Source: Halomonas citrativorans
GTDB taxonomy: Bacteria > Pseudomonadota > Gammaproteobacteria > Pseudomonadales > Halomonadaceae
Length of the DNA stretch: 60,738 bases
Reading direction: 5' to 3'
Assembly: GCF_900163645.1 (NCBI RefSeq)
Contig: NZ_FUKM01000013.1
Location: 1-60,738 of the forward strand
The notes under the pieces were generated by a model, which did not search any database, was not told the DNA's origin, and was given only the letters and a program-made list of their open reading frames with translations. A program made the position numbers and the translations under genes. Below, one piece after another: positions 17,694-25,672 of the stretch (positions are counted from its first letter, which is position 1; every line of letters begins with the position of its first letter).

Positions 17694-18805
17694 TAGGCGC
17701 TTACCGACGTCTCAGCGCTGGCAAGCGCCTTATGAATTTCATCGCTGTTCAGCGTTTTGCCAATAATCACCAGTTGGGTCTGGCGCGGCTCGTCCTGGCG
17801 CCATAAGCGGTCAAAATAACCGTCCAACCGCTCACCAACGGCCTGGATGACTCGGCGCATAGGCTTACCCGGAATTGCCGCAAAGCCCTTGGCGCGATAG
17901 ATTTCCTGGGTTTTCAGCAGATGCTGAAGCTTAGCCGCCAGCTCATCGCCATCGACTTCGCCCAGCGTAATGACGCAGGAATCAAAGTTATCGTGGGCGT
18001 GATCGTGATGGGCGCCTTCGGCATGGTGTTTGTCGTGATGGTTGGTAATCTTGTCGATATGCTCTTCACTAGCCGCGCCAATGCCCATCAGGGCTTCCAG
18101 CTGGGCCGTGTCAGTCGCTAGCGTTTGGTCGATAAACAGCGTTTTGACCGATGCGGGCACCCGCGCCTGCACCAGCGCTTCAACGCGGGCTTTTTCGTCG
18201 GCGTTCAGCAGGTCGGTTTTACTGACCAGCACTAAATCCGCCGCGCTTAGCTGGTCATCCAGCAGTTCGCGCAGGCTGGGGTCGTGATCAAGGCTGTCAT
18301 CAGCCAGGCGCTGGGCGGCAACTTTTTCTTCGTCGTTGGCAAACCGGCCCGCAGCGACGGCAGGCCCGTCGATCACCGTGATAATCGCATCCACGGTGCA
18401 GTGCTGGCGGACTTCCGGCCAGTTAAACGCCTGCACCAGCGGCTTGGGCAAGGCCAGCCCACTGGTTTCGATCAGGATGTGGTCGATATCATCACGCCGC
18501 GCCACCAGTTGTTTCATCACCGGCAAAAACTCTTCTTCCACCGTGCAGCAGATGCAGCCATTGGCCAGCTCGTAAATGCTGCCGTCTTCACCGGAGGCGA
18601 TTTGCTCACCCTCGTCACTTTCTGCGTCACAATCCAGCGCACAGCTACGCAGCAGGCTTGAGTCGATATCCTGCTCGCCAAACTCATTGACGATAACGGC
18701 AATCCGCTTGCCGGTAATCTGGCGCAGAATATTGGCCAGCAAGGTGGTCTTGCCGCTGCCCAGAAAACCGGTCACAACCGTGGCGGGAATTTTATTTAAC
18801 TGCAT
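17693..18805 (-). CDS. cobW: CobW-type GTPase metallochaperone
   Basis: The 370-residue G3E-family P-loop GTPase has Walker A GFLGSGKTT (residues 13-21), a CICCTVEEEF metal-binding motif near residue 85 and the guanine-specific SKTDLL. A histidine-rich stretch (HHDKHHAEGAHHDHAH) precedes the C-terminal CobW domain. CobW is thought to deliver Co(II) to the cobaltochelatase, which fits its place directly upstream of cobN. I choose the ATG at 18805, which has AAGGA eight bases upstream; the open frame extends 19 codons further into cobB. It overlaps cobB by 14 bases. Confidence 0.9.
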   Translation of the reverse strand: MQLNKIPATVVTGFLGSGKTTLLANILRQITGKRIAVIVNEFGEQDIDSSLLRSCALDCDAESDEGEQIASGEDGSIYELANGCICCTVEEEFLPVMKQLVARRDDIDHILIETSGLALPKPLVQAFNWPEVRQHCTVDAIITVIDGPAVAAGRFANDEEKVAAQRLADDSLDHDPSLRELLDDQLSAADLVLVSKTDLLNADEKARVEALVQARVPASVKTLFIDQTLATDTAQLEALMGIGAASEEHIDKITNHHDKHHAEGAHHDHAHDNFDSCVITLGEVDGDELAAKLQHLLKTQEIYRAKGFAAIPGKPMRRVIQAVGERLDGYFDRLWRQDEPRQTQLVIIGKTLNSDEIHKALASAETSVSA

Positions 18806-20180
18806 GCGAGGATTCCTTAATTTGGGAGCTTGCGGCCGTGGCCTGCGCTGAATCGTTGCCAAAAGTGTGGCTAAACAGACGCGCTACCGCCGCAGGATTA
18901 TTCGGGAAAAACAGATGTAAGTAGGTCGCCGTCAGGCGCCCGGCCCGGTAGATCGGCTCACCCGGCGCTGGGTGGCGCTGGCGGCGCCCGTAAGCAATCG
19001 GCTCAGGCGTTTGCTCGGCCATTGAGCGATGGTGCGCATGGCCGCGAACCGGCCCTTCGGGCAGCTCGGCAGTCTGCATGCCTTGGCAGCCGCGACGCCC
19101 GCGCATGGCACCGTGCCCCGGCAGTAAGCCGAGCATAGAGTGAGAGTTCTCAGCATAGTCGGTTAGCGTTTCCAGGCTATACAGCATGCCACCACACTCG
19201 GCGAGGATGGGTTTGCCCGCGCTAAAGAAGCCTTTAATGGCATCGCGCATGGCGGTGTTCGCCGCAAGCGCCTGCGCATGAAGCTCCGGGTAGCCACCGG
19301 GTAGCCAAAGGGCATCGCATTCGGGCAGTTCGGCATCGCTCAGCGGCGAGAAAAAGCGCACCTGCGCGCCCATCTGCGCCAGCAGATCCAGGTTGGCCTG
19401 ATAAATAAAGCTGAACGCCGCATCGCGGGCTACGCCTATCGTCTGCCCAGCCAGTGCCTGCGGCACAGCGGGAAGCGCCTCAGTAGAAGCACTAAAGCTG
19501 ACCGGCGAAAGCGTGGCGAGCGCCTCCAGCAGCCCTGCGGCTTCCAGCGCCTGCGCGGCGGCTTCAAAGCGAATTTCCAGATCGTCGCGAATCTCTTCCG
19601 CCTGCACCAGGCCCAGATGACGCTCGGGAAGTGCCAGTTCAGGGTCACGTGGTACAGCGGCCAAAAATGATATGGCTTCAGGCAGCGCGCCCTCAATCAG
19701 CTCGCGATGGCGCTGCGAGCCACAGTTATTGGCAATCAGCCCGGCAAAATGGATATCGTCACGAAAGCCAGCCAGCCCTGTAACCAGCGCAGCGGCGGTT
19801 TGGGCCATGCCTTTAACATCCATCACAATGGCCATGGGAATGCCGAACAGCGCGGCTAAATCGGCACTGGAAGGCTCGCCGTCAAACAGGCCCATGGCGC
19901 CTTCCACCAGAATCAAATCGGCTTCAACAGCGGCTTCATAAAAGCGCTGGCGGCAGTAGGCTTCGCCTGCCATCCATAAATCGAGCTGGTCAACCGGCTG
20001 GCCCGAGGCCTGAGCGAGTATTTGCGGGTCCAGGTAGTCCGGGCCAGTTTTAAATACCCGCACCACCTTGCCCTGATTACGCAGCAGCCGCGCAAGCCCA
20101 GCGGTTACCGTGGTTTTACCCTGGCCTGAGGCAGGTGCCGAGATAAACAGCGCAGGGCAGCGGGCGGAAGGTGTGCTCAT
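18792..20180 (-). CDS. cobB: Hydrogenobyrinate/cobyrinate a,c-diamide synthase
   Basis: The 462-residue glutamine-dependent ATPase amidates the a and c side chains of hydrogenobyrinate, producing the chelatase substrate. The N-terminal dethiobiotin-synthetase-like domain has the P-loop SAPASGQGKTT (residues 14-24). The C-terminal class I amidotransferase domain has the nucleophile in ILAECGGMLY near residue 337 and a late YLHLFFPNNP. Its ATG overlaps the cobO stop by one base (TGATG). Confidence 0.92.
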   Translation of the reverse strand: MSTPSARCPALFISAPASGQGKTTVTAGLARLLRNQGKVVRVFKTGPDYLDPQILAQASGQPVDQLDLWMAGEAYCRQRFYEAAVEADLILVEGAMGLFDGEPSSADLAALFGIPMAIVMDVKGMAQTAAALVTGLAGFRDDIHFAGLIANNCGSQRHRELIEGALPEAISFLAAVPRDPELALPERHLGLVQAEEIRDDLEIRFEAAAQALEAAGLLEALATLSPVSFSASTEALPAVPQALAGQTIGVARDAAFSFIYQANLDLLAQMGAQVRFFSPLSDAELPECDALWLPGGYPELHAQALAANTAMRDAIKGFFSAGKPILAECGGMLYSLETLTDYAENSHSMLGLLPGHGAMRGRRGCQGMQTAELPEGPVRGHAHHRSMAEQTPEPIAYGRRQRHPAPGEPIYRAGRLTATYLHLFFPNNPAAVARLFSHTFGNDSAQATAASSQIKESSHAVK

Positions 20181-20773
20181 CAGTACTCTATCCCCGGCTG
20201 GGCTTTAACGCCGCCGCGAAACGCGTGACGCTCATCCTGCACGGTGCTGATAGTGTCGGCGATTTCCTGAAGCGGCTGCGCCATGGTGCGCCCGGTAATA
20301 ATCACGTTTTGATGCGCCGGGCGACGTTTTAAAGCCTCGACCACCGGCACCGGGTCCAGGTAGCCGTACTTGAACATGTAGCTCATTTCGTCCAGCACGA
20401 TGATGTTGTAGGCCGGGTCTTCCAGCAGCCCCTTGGCGATTTCCCAGGCAGCTTCGGCGGCTTGTATATCGCGCTCGCGGTCCTGGGTTTCCCAGGTAAA
20501 GCCCTGGCCCATAATGTGCCAATCAAGCCTTGGGTGGTCACGAAAGAACAGGTATTCACCGGTTTCTCGCCGCCCTTTAATGAACTGAATGACCGCGCCT
20601 TTCTGACCATGCCCCAGCGAGCGCGCCAATGTGCCGAGCGCCGAGCTGCTTTTACCCTTGCCGTTGCCTTTGAGCAGGATGAGCACCCCGCGCTCTTCGG
20701 TGGCGCGGCTGATGCGCTCATCGACCACCTCTTTTTTGCGCTGCATGCGGTTTTGGTGATTGCTATCGCTCAT
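20180..20773 (-). CDS. cobO: Cob(I)yrinic acid a,c-diamide adenosyltransferase
   Basis: The 197-residue CobA/CobO/BtuR-type adenosyltransferase attaches the 5'-deoxyadenosyl group from ATP to Co(I) corrinoids. Its inverted P-loop GNGKGKSSSALG lies at residues 36-47, followed by VIQFIKGRRETGEY and the late VIITGRTMAQPL. The start at 20773 overlaps the upstream stop as ATGA and has CAGGAGT seven bases upstream; the longer frame to 20800 lacks both. Confidence 0.93.
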   Translation of the reverse strand: MSDSNHQNRMQRKKEVVDERISRATEERGVLILLKGNGKGKSSSALGTLARSLGHGQKGAVIQFIKGRRETGEYLFFRDHPRLDWHIMGQGFTWETQDRERDIQAAEAAWEIAKGLLEDPAYNIIVLDEMSYMFKYGYLDPVPVVEALKRRPAHQNVIITGRTMAQPLQEIADTISTVQDERHAFRGGVKAQPGIEY

Positions 20774-22503
20774 GCTGACTCCTGGGTGGGCATGGCCCAA
20801 TAGTGGGCGCCCAGCTGCTGGGCAAGGCGTGCGGCCTGGCCACGTTTTACAAATGAGTATTCAGTATCCATCACCACGCAGTCGCCGAGTTTCGGCAGGT
20901 CTGCAACGGATTCGCGAGTGCGCCCGTCGGTGATCAAGTAGGTACGGATGTGCAGTCCGGGTTCGCGGCGCTGCCACTGGCGAATCAACGTTCCTGCCTC
21001 CTCAACCACTTTACGCAGCGGCGTGCCGCCCCCACCATCGGCACTATTCAGCGTCGCCTCCAGGCTTTTGGGGGCGCGTTGGCGGGTGAATAACGGTGTC
21101 ACCGTATCGTTGCCAAAGCCCAATACGGCCATCTGCTCGCGAGCGCTGTACGCCTGGCGGGTCAGGCTATCGACCCAACCCTTGGCCTGGCCCAACAGGC
21201 GCTTACCCAACGTTGAGCCGGAGGTATCCAGCAGTACCAAATGCAGCACCGGCTGCCCAGTGCGCGCTTTTTGATAACGCAACTGCCGCCATGGCCATTG
21301 GCCGCGATTGGCGATCAGCGTAGCAAACCAGTCTGGCCGAGAGCTCAGCGCAGCCCTGGTTCGCCCTTGGCCCAAGTCATCGCCCTTGCGCCTACCACCC
21401 AGTGAGTGCGGCTGCTTAGCCACAGGCCGGTGGAGGGAAGGAGCCAAGCGTAGCGTAGGGAGATCAAGCGGCTGGCTATCCCGCATATTCTGCGCCACGG
21501 GCGGCATGGCGCCCCACTGCCCTTGCTCGCCTGAGCCATTAGCAGACGACTGACCGCCAGAAGGCTTTTCATTTGGCGTGGACGAAGGCGGTGGAGAAGA
21601 CGGCGGTGTTGGTGCTTCACGCGTACGCCGATGGGCCAGTACCCAAGGCTCAACGGTATCGACATCGTCCTGGGTGATCGTATCGCTTCCCCGCCAGGCG
21701 GCATGGGCCTGGGCGGCGCGGTGCCAGGTAACATCGGCACGCAGGCCTTCAACGCCTGCCTCTTCACAGCGCTTGGCGATGTGCGCGTAAACCCAGTCAG
21801 GTGCGGTAACGGCAGCAAGCGTGCGGCGCGCCTGCTCGATACGTTCACGCAGGGCTGACTGCTCATCAGCGTAGTCGGCGATAAAGCGTTCGGGGTCACG
21901 ATCAAAAGCGTCGCGTTGCTGCACGATGGCGATGCGTTCTTCAATACTGACGGAGGCTGGCTGCTCAAGGCAGAGCCCAAAGCGGTCAAGCAACTGCGGG
22001 CGTAATTCGCCTTCATCCGGGTTCATGGTGCCAATCAGGCTAAAATGTGCCGCGTGGGAGTGACTGATACCGTCGCGCTCGACGATATTGACCCCACTTG
22101 CGGCCACATCCAGCAGCAGATCAACCAGCATGTCGGCGAGCAAATTGACCTCATCGACGTACAAAACGCCGCCATGGGCTTTGGCCAACAGCCCTTCGTG
22201 AAAGGTAGCTTCACGCTCGTTCAATATCTTTTGCAGGTCCAGACTGCCGGTCAGGCGGTCTTCGCTGGCGCCCAGCGGTAGCGTGACAAACGGCGACTTG
22301 TCGCCCTGACCTGATTCTGGAAGCAGTGCGGCCAACGCGCGGGCGAGGGTCGATTTTGCGCTGCCTCGCGGGCCGCTAACCAGCACCCCGCCAATGCGCG
22401 GGTTGATCACGTTCAGAAGCAACGCTTTTTTAAGCGATGCCTGGCCGACGACGGCGGTAAAGGGAAACTCAACCACAGGCATCACCATGGGCAGAAGGAA
22501 CAT
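20770..22503 (-). CDS. ChlI-ChlD fusion: AAA+ plus von Willebrand A chelatase subunit, presumed cobaltochelatase motor
   Basis: The 577-residue protein joins a ChlI-like AAA+ domain to a ChlD-like VWA domain. Walker A GPRGSAKST is near residues 44-52 and Walker B LYVDEVNLL near 135. A proline- and serine-rich linker runs from about 300 to 345, and the MIDAS DTSGS is near 425. Magnesium-chelatase-like fusions of this kind replace CobS and CobT in many cob clusters and probably drive CobN. No bacteriochlorophyll genes are nearby, so a cobalt role is favoured. It heads the first cob operon. No clear ribosome site precedes the first ATG; in-frame ATGs at 22488 and 22482 are alternatives. Confidence 0.85.
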   Translation of the reverse strand: MFLLPMVMPVVEFPFTAVVGQASLKKALLLNVINPRIGGVLVSGPRGSAKSTLARALAALLPESGQGDKSPFVTLPLGASEDRLTGSLDLQKILNEREATFHEGLLAKAHGGVLYVDEVNLLADMLVDLLLDVAASGVNIVERDGISHSHAAHFSLIGTMNPDEGELRPQLLDRFGLCLEQPASVSIEERIAIVQQRDAFDRDPERFIADYADEQSALRERIEQARRTLAAVTAPDWVYAHIAKRCEEAGVEGLRADVTWHRAAQAHAAWRGSDTITQDDVDTVEPWVLAHRRTREAPTPPSSPPPSSTPNEKPSGGQSSANGSGEQGQWGAMPPVAQNMRDSQPLDLPTLRLAPSLHRPVAKQPHSLGGRRKGDDLGQGRTRAALSSRPDWFATLIANRGQWPWRQLRYQKARTGQPVLHLVLLDTSGSTLGKRLLGQAKGWVDSLTRQAYSAREQMAVLGFGNDTVTPLFTRQRAPKSLEATLNSADGGGGTPLRKVVEEAGTLIRQWQRREPGLHIRTYLITDGRTRESVADLPKLGDCVVMDTEYSFVKRGQAARLAQQLGAHYWAMPTQESA

Positions 22504-22537
22504 TAACTTGATTTAACAAGAAGATATTGAGCTACTC

Positions 22538-22577
22538 AGCGCCCTAACAAGCGAGTAAAGCGCCTACTTTACAAGCG
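22538..22577 (-). repeat. Two imperfect direct repeats with a small hairpin in the cob leader
   Basis: AGCGCC(n)ACAAGCG occurs at 22538-22553 and 22559-22577 on the plus strand. A GTAAAG/CTTTAC hairpin (22555-22572) lies across the second copy. It is 35-75 bases before the first cob start codon and could be a leader structure or operator; no function is known. Confidence 0.35.
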
Positions 22578-22695
22578 GGTAAACCTAATACATTAAGTGA
22601 CGCATGGACACTGCAACACACGTGAAAGTTATTCATCACTGACAAGAGAATAACGATAGAGCCAAACGCCGATAAAATGACTACAATAACCGCGC

Positions 22696-22701
22696 ATTAT
22701 A
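22696..22701 (-). promoter_or_regulatory. Candidate -10 of the first cob operon
   Basis: A perfect TATAAT is read on the minus strand, 193 bases before the chelatase start, which would give a leader of about 185 bases. The -35 region (GGCTAC at 17 spacing) is poor, so activation or another promoter is possible. Confidence 0.4.
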
Positions 22702-22731
22702 GAGGATGGCACCAGGATGTAGCCACCTCCC

Positions 22732-22745
22732 CGCTTAAGCAAGTC
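22732..22745. promoter_or_regulatory. 14-base near-palindrome shared by both cob operons (copy 1)
   Basis: CGCTTAAGCAAGTC here recurs exactly, on the opposite strand, at 43286-43299 before cobT. The core CTTGCTTAAGC is close to a perfect CTTGCTTAAGCAAG palindrome, as expected for a dimeric regulator. Copy 1 lies 30 bases upstream of the candidate -10 and between the divergent cob and btu genes. Confidence 0.45.
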
Positions 22746-22874
22746 ATCAATCGCAAAGGTTTTTCGTGCTTTATCGTCACGTCTTCGGCAGTCTGTCGAG
22801 TTTTATATCCATCGGCACCCGGAACACCATCCCATGAAGCCCTTCCCCGCCCTACCTGCTACCTCTTTTACGCT

Positions 22875-23945
22875 ATGAAAGCGGTTGCGATGCAAAGTAC
22901 CCAAGCGCCGCGCTCTCAGGCGTACTGGTTTTGGCTTGCCCCCCTGGTATTGCTGGTAGCACTGCTCGCCGGTACGGCGATTGGTGAAACCTCGATTCCT
23001 TTGAATACGATTCTCAAGGTATTGGCCAATCATCTTCTGGGTGCTAACTACGCCGTTGATCGTATTGATGCCGGTATTATCTGGAACTATCGCTTAAGCC
23101 GCGCCATTGTGGCTGCATGTTGCGGCGCCGCGCTGGCGCTGGCCGGGGTTGTGCTCCAGGCGCTACTGCGTAACCCCTTGGCGGACCCGTACTTGATGGG
23201 TATTTCTGCCGGGGCCTCAACCGGTGCCGTAGCCGTTACCGTAGCGGGGCTTGGTGCGGGTGCTTTCACTTTATCTGCTGGGGCGTTTGCCGGGGCAGTA
23301 CTTGCCTTTGGCCTGGTGGTACTGCTTGCCCATGCAGCCAGCAGCGGGACTGGCGGTGGGCGCAGCACCCAAGCGGCCGGGGCCATTATTCTGGCGGGCA
23401 TTGCAGGCTCTCAACTGTTTAACGCGCTGACCGCCTTCATCATTACCAAGTCGGCCAGCGCCGAGCAGGCCCGCGGCATCCTGTTCTGGCTACTGGGCAA
23501 TCTTTCCGGTGTGCGCTGGGGTGATGTCGTTATCGCTTTCCCTGCGGCCCTGGGCGGCTTGCTGATTTGCCTTTGGCACCGCCGCGCACTGGATGCCTTT
23601 ACCTTCGGCGCCGACAGCGCGGCGTCCATGGGCATCGCCGTTCGCCCAATCCGAGGGCTTTTAATTATTGCGGTAGCGCTAGTGACAGCCATTATGGTGT
23701 CGATGGTGGGCGCTATTGGTTTTGTCGGTTTGGTCATTCCCCATGCCATGCGTTTTATCGTGGGCACCCAACACACGCGACTGGTGCCCGCTTCAGCACT
23801 TGCTGGCGCCGTGTTTTTGATTGGCTCGGATATTCTTTCGCGCATCCTGGTGCCCGGCCAGGTACTGCCCATTGGGGTTATTACCTCGCTGATCGGCGCG
23901 CCGGCCTTTGCGATGATTCTTGTTCGCGGCACGAGGAACCGATGA
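22875..23945 (+). CDS. btuC: Vitamin B12 (corrinoid) ABC transporter permease, FecCD family
   Basis: The protein of about 356 residues has nine or ten hydrophobic segments and the FecCD-family motifs RLSRAIVAACCGAALALAG, RNPLADPYLMGISAGAS and GAIGFVGLVIPHAMR. It forms the inner-membrane channel of an importer. Location opposite the cob operon points to B12 or cobinamide rather than a siderophore, but the family alone does not separate these. No periplasmic binding protein (btuF) is next to it. The start is uncertain: ATG at 22875 or 22890, neither with a clear ribosome site. It overlaps btuD by four bases. Confidence 0.8.
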   Translation: MKAVAMQSTQAPRSQAYWFWLAPLVLLVALLAGTAIGETSIPLNTILKVLANHLLGANYAVDRIDAGIIWNYRLSRAIVAACCGAALALAGVVLQALLRNPLADPYLMGISAGASTGAVAVTVAGLGAGAFTLSAGAFAGAVLAFGLVVLLAHAASSGTGGGRSTQAAGAIILAGIAGSQLFNALTAFIITKSASAEQARGILFWLLGNLSGVRWGDVVIAFPAALGGLLICLWHRRALDAFTFGADSAASMGIAVRPIRGLLIIAVALVTAIMVSMVGAIGFVGLVIPHAMRFIVGTQHTRLVPASALAGAVFLIGSDILSRILVPGQVLPIGVITSLIGAPAFAMILVRGTRNR

Positions 23946-24706
23946 AACTAACCGCTGAACAGCTAGGCTGGAGCGTGCATGGGCGCACGCTTTTAAAGGA
24001 TGTTTTCCTGGACGTTGCGCCCGGCCAAACCTTTGGCTTAATTGGCCCCAACGGCTCCGGAAAAACCACGCTGCTTCGCCTGCTGGCAGGTTTAAACAAA
24101 CCCAAAACGGGCCATGTGCACATGGACGGCCAGCCGATCGCCAAAATGCGCCAACGCCATATTGCGCAGTCTATCGCGATGGTTGAACAGCAAGCGGAAA
24201 CCACCGATAGAATTCATGTACGTCAGGTGGTTGCACTGGGTCGTACGCCGTTTCTCACCGCGCTGCGCCCCTGGTCCGCCGAGGATGATGCGATTGTCGG
24301 CCAGGCACTAGATGACGTGGATATGGCGCACATGGCGGACCGCCTCTGGCATACCCTTTCGGGCGGTGAGCGCCAGCGCGTTCATATTGCCCGGGCACTG
24401 GCCCAGCAACCAAAAATCCTACTGCTGGACGAGCCCACCAACCATTTGGATATCCGCCACCAGCTCTCCATTCTTGAGCTGGTCAGGCAATTGCCGATTA
24501 CCGTTGTGATCACCCTGCACGACCTTAACCAGGCCATGGAGTGCGACCGCATTGGCGTGATGGACGGCGGACGACTAATTGCCAGCGGCCAACCACATGA
24601 CGTGCTAACCACCCAGTGCTTACAAGAGACGTTCGGGGTGTATGCCCACGTGCTGGATGATCCCATTGACGGCAAACGGATCATGCGTTTTAGAAGCGCT
24701 ATTTAG
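23942..24706 (+). CDS. btuD: Corrinoid ABC transporter ATP-binding protein
   Basis: The 254-residue ABC ATPase has Walker A GPNGSGKTT (residues 35-43), signature LSGGERQRV near 140, Walker B ILLLDEPTNH near 160 and an H-loop His in VITLHDLNQ. It belongs to the FepC/BtuD group that energises FecCD permeases. Its ATG overlaps the btuC stop as ATGA, so the two are translated together. Confidence 0.85.
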   Translation: MKLTAEQLGWSVHGRTLLKDVFLDVAPGQTFGLIGPNGSGKTTLLRLLAGLNKPKTGHVHMDGQPIAKMRQRHIAQSIAMVEQQAETTDRIHVRQVVALGRTPFLTALRPWSAEDDAIVGQALDDVDMAHMADRLWHTLSGGERQRVHIARALAQQPKILLLDEPTNHLDIRHQLSILELVRQLPITVVITLHDLNQAMECDRIGVMDGGRLIASGQPHDVLTTQCLQETFGVYAHVLDDPIDGKRIMRFRSAI

Positions 24707-24744
24707 TAGATTTTCTTACTAGCCGTGCAGTAAACGCTAAAATC

Positions 24745-24771
24745 TGGGGCTAAGCCGTCATAACTGCCCCA
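24745..24771. terminator. Stem-loop between the convergent btuD and YIP1-like genes
   Basis: TGGGGC (24745-24750) pairs with GCCCCA (24766-24771) in the 75-base gap between convergent genes. Neither side has a long T-run, so termination is plausible rather than certain. Confidence 0.35.
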
Positions 24772-24781
24772 CAGGCACTCT

Positions 24782-25393
24782 CTATCCAAAAAACCACCAC
24801 ACCACACTGTACTCCGATCCCATACTCCACAGCAGAACAATCACCGCAAGCAGCACCTCTAACACTAGCACTCCGATACATAGCGTTGCAGTGGATATAA
24901 TAAAACCACGCTTATGGCTAATACCCAGGAAACTGGGCGTTCCCTTGTAGAGTAGGTAAGCGCTATAAAGTAGCCCTATCACCAAGCCCAGCATGCAAAA
25001 CCAGAAAGCCGGATAAAGAGCGAAAACACCGCTCAGAAACATCGGTGTGCCAATGTACCCAGCGAAAATAATACAGTTGCGGCGGCTAGGGCGACTCTCC
25101 AGCTTGCGGGCTAACCAGTGGACCACACTGCCAACCACACCAACGGCCATTAACATCAGCGCATAAAACGCAACGCCTAGCGCCAGGCCATCTGTAATAG
25201 AGACTTTATAGGTATCACTACCGCCATAGGTCCAGCCAATCTGGGTCGTGCCTATCAGCGCACAGACCACAGGAATAACCGCCAAAACAAGGACATGATG
25301 GACATAGAGATGGCTAACGGACTCATGCTCGCCACTAATCTTATGCCACTCTGCGTCAGGATGATGAAGGAGCCCCCAAACATGGTGGATCAT
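24782..25393 (-). CDS. YIP1 family membrane protein
   Basis: The 203-residue protein has about five hydrophobic segments after a short N-terminal MIHHVWGLLHHPDAEWHKI, a bacterial YIP1-family pattern (an opening with a Pro-Asp-x-x-W type motif and a membrane bundle). Function is unknown. The start at 25393 is supported by GGGAGGT five bases upstream; the 14-codon extension to 25435 has no such support. It stands alone and converges on btuD. Confidence 0.75.
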   Translation of the reverse strand: MIHHVWGLLHHPDAEWHKISGEHESVSHLYVHHVLVLAVIPVVCALIGTTQIGWTYGGSDTYKVSITDGLALGVAFYALMLMAVGVVGSVVHWLARKLESRPSRRNCIIFAGYIGTPMFLSGVFALYPAFWFCMLGLVIGLLYSAYLLYKGTPSFLGISHKRGFIISTATLCIGVLVLEVLLAVIVLLWSMGSEYSVVWWFFG

Positions 25394-25672
25394 AACGACC
25401 TCCCGTTTATGCAAATGCACTGCTGTTGGGATCAAGCATCAGGCTCAGGCGCCGATCAAATACCCAAGCTTAAACTGAGTGTAGATCACAAGGCTTATTT
25501 ATGGAGCACAATGATTATGCTGTGATAAGGCTATTTGCCATCGATTGCAATTCATCAATTGCTCTGCTTCGTCGCACATAGTGTGGTGGTAAAACCAACT
25601 CGGCGGTGTAACGCTTTCTTTGCTAAGGTGTGGGTCCTTATAACGGACTCTTACAATAAACGGAAAATCCAC

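Larger units (their letters stand above)
22504..22874. other. Divergent control region between the cob operon and btuCD
   Basis: These 371 bases hold a candidate minus-strand promoter, a 14-base near-palindrome shared with the second cob operon, and a small repeat/hairpin near the chelatase gene. The plus frame of btuC stays open back to 22677 but looks unlike a transporter N-terminus. I looked for a cobalamin riboswitch on both strands and could not build a convincing one. Confidence 0.5.

Noticed and set aside
22677..22874. N-terminal extension of btuC by 66 codons
   Set aside because: The extra sequence is unlike FecCD permeases and runs through the probable cob promoter and the shared near-palindrome.
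22741..22880. Cobalamin riboswitch on the minus strand (a GGGAAGG and a CGACAGACTGCC segment)
   Set aside because: The order and spacing of conserved elements do not match, the segment lies upstream of the candidate -10, and its missing half would fall in btuC.
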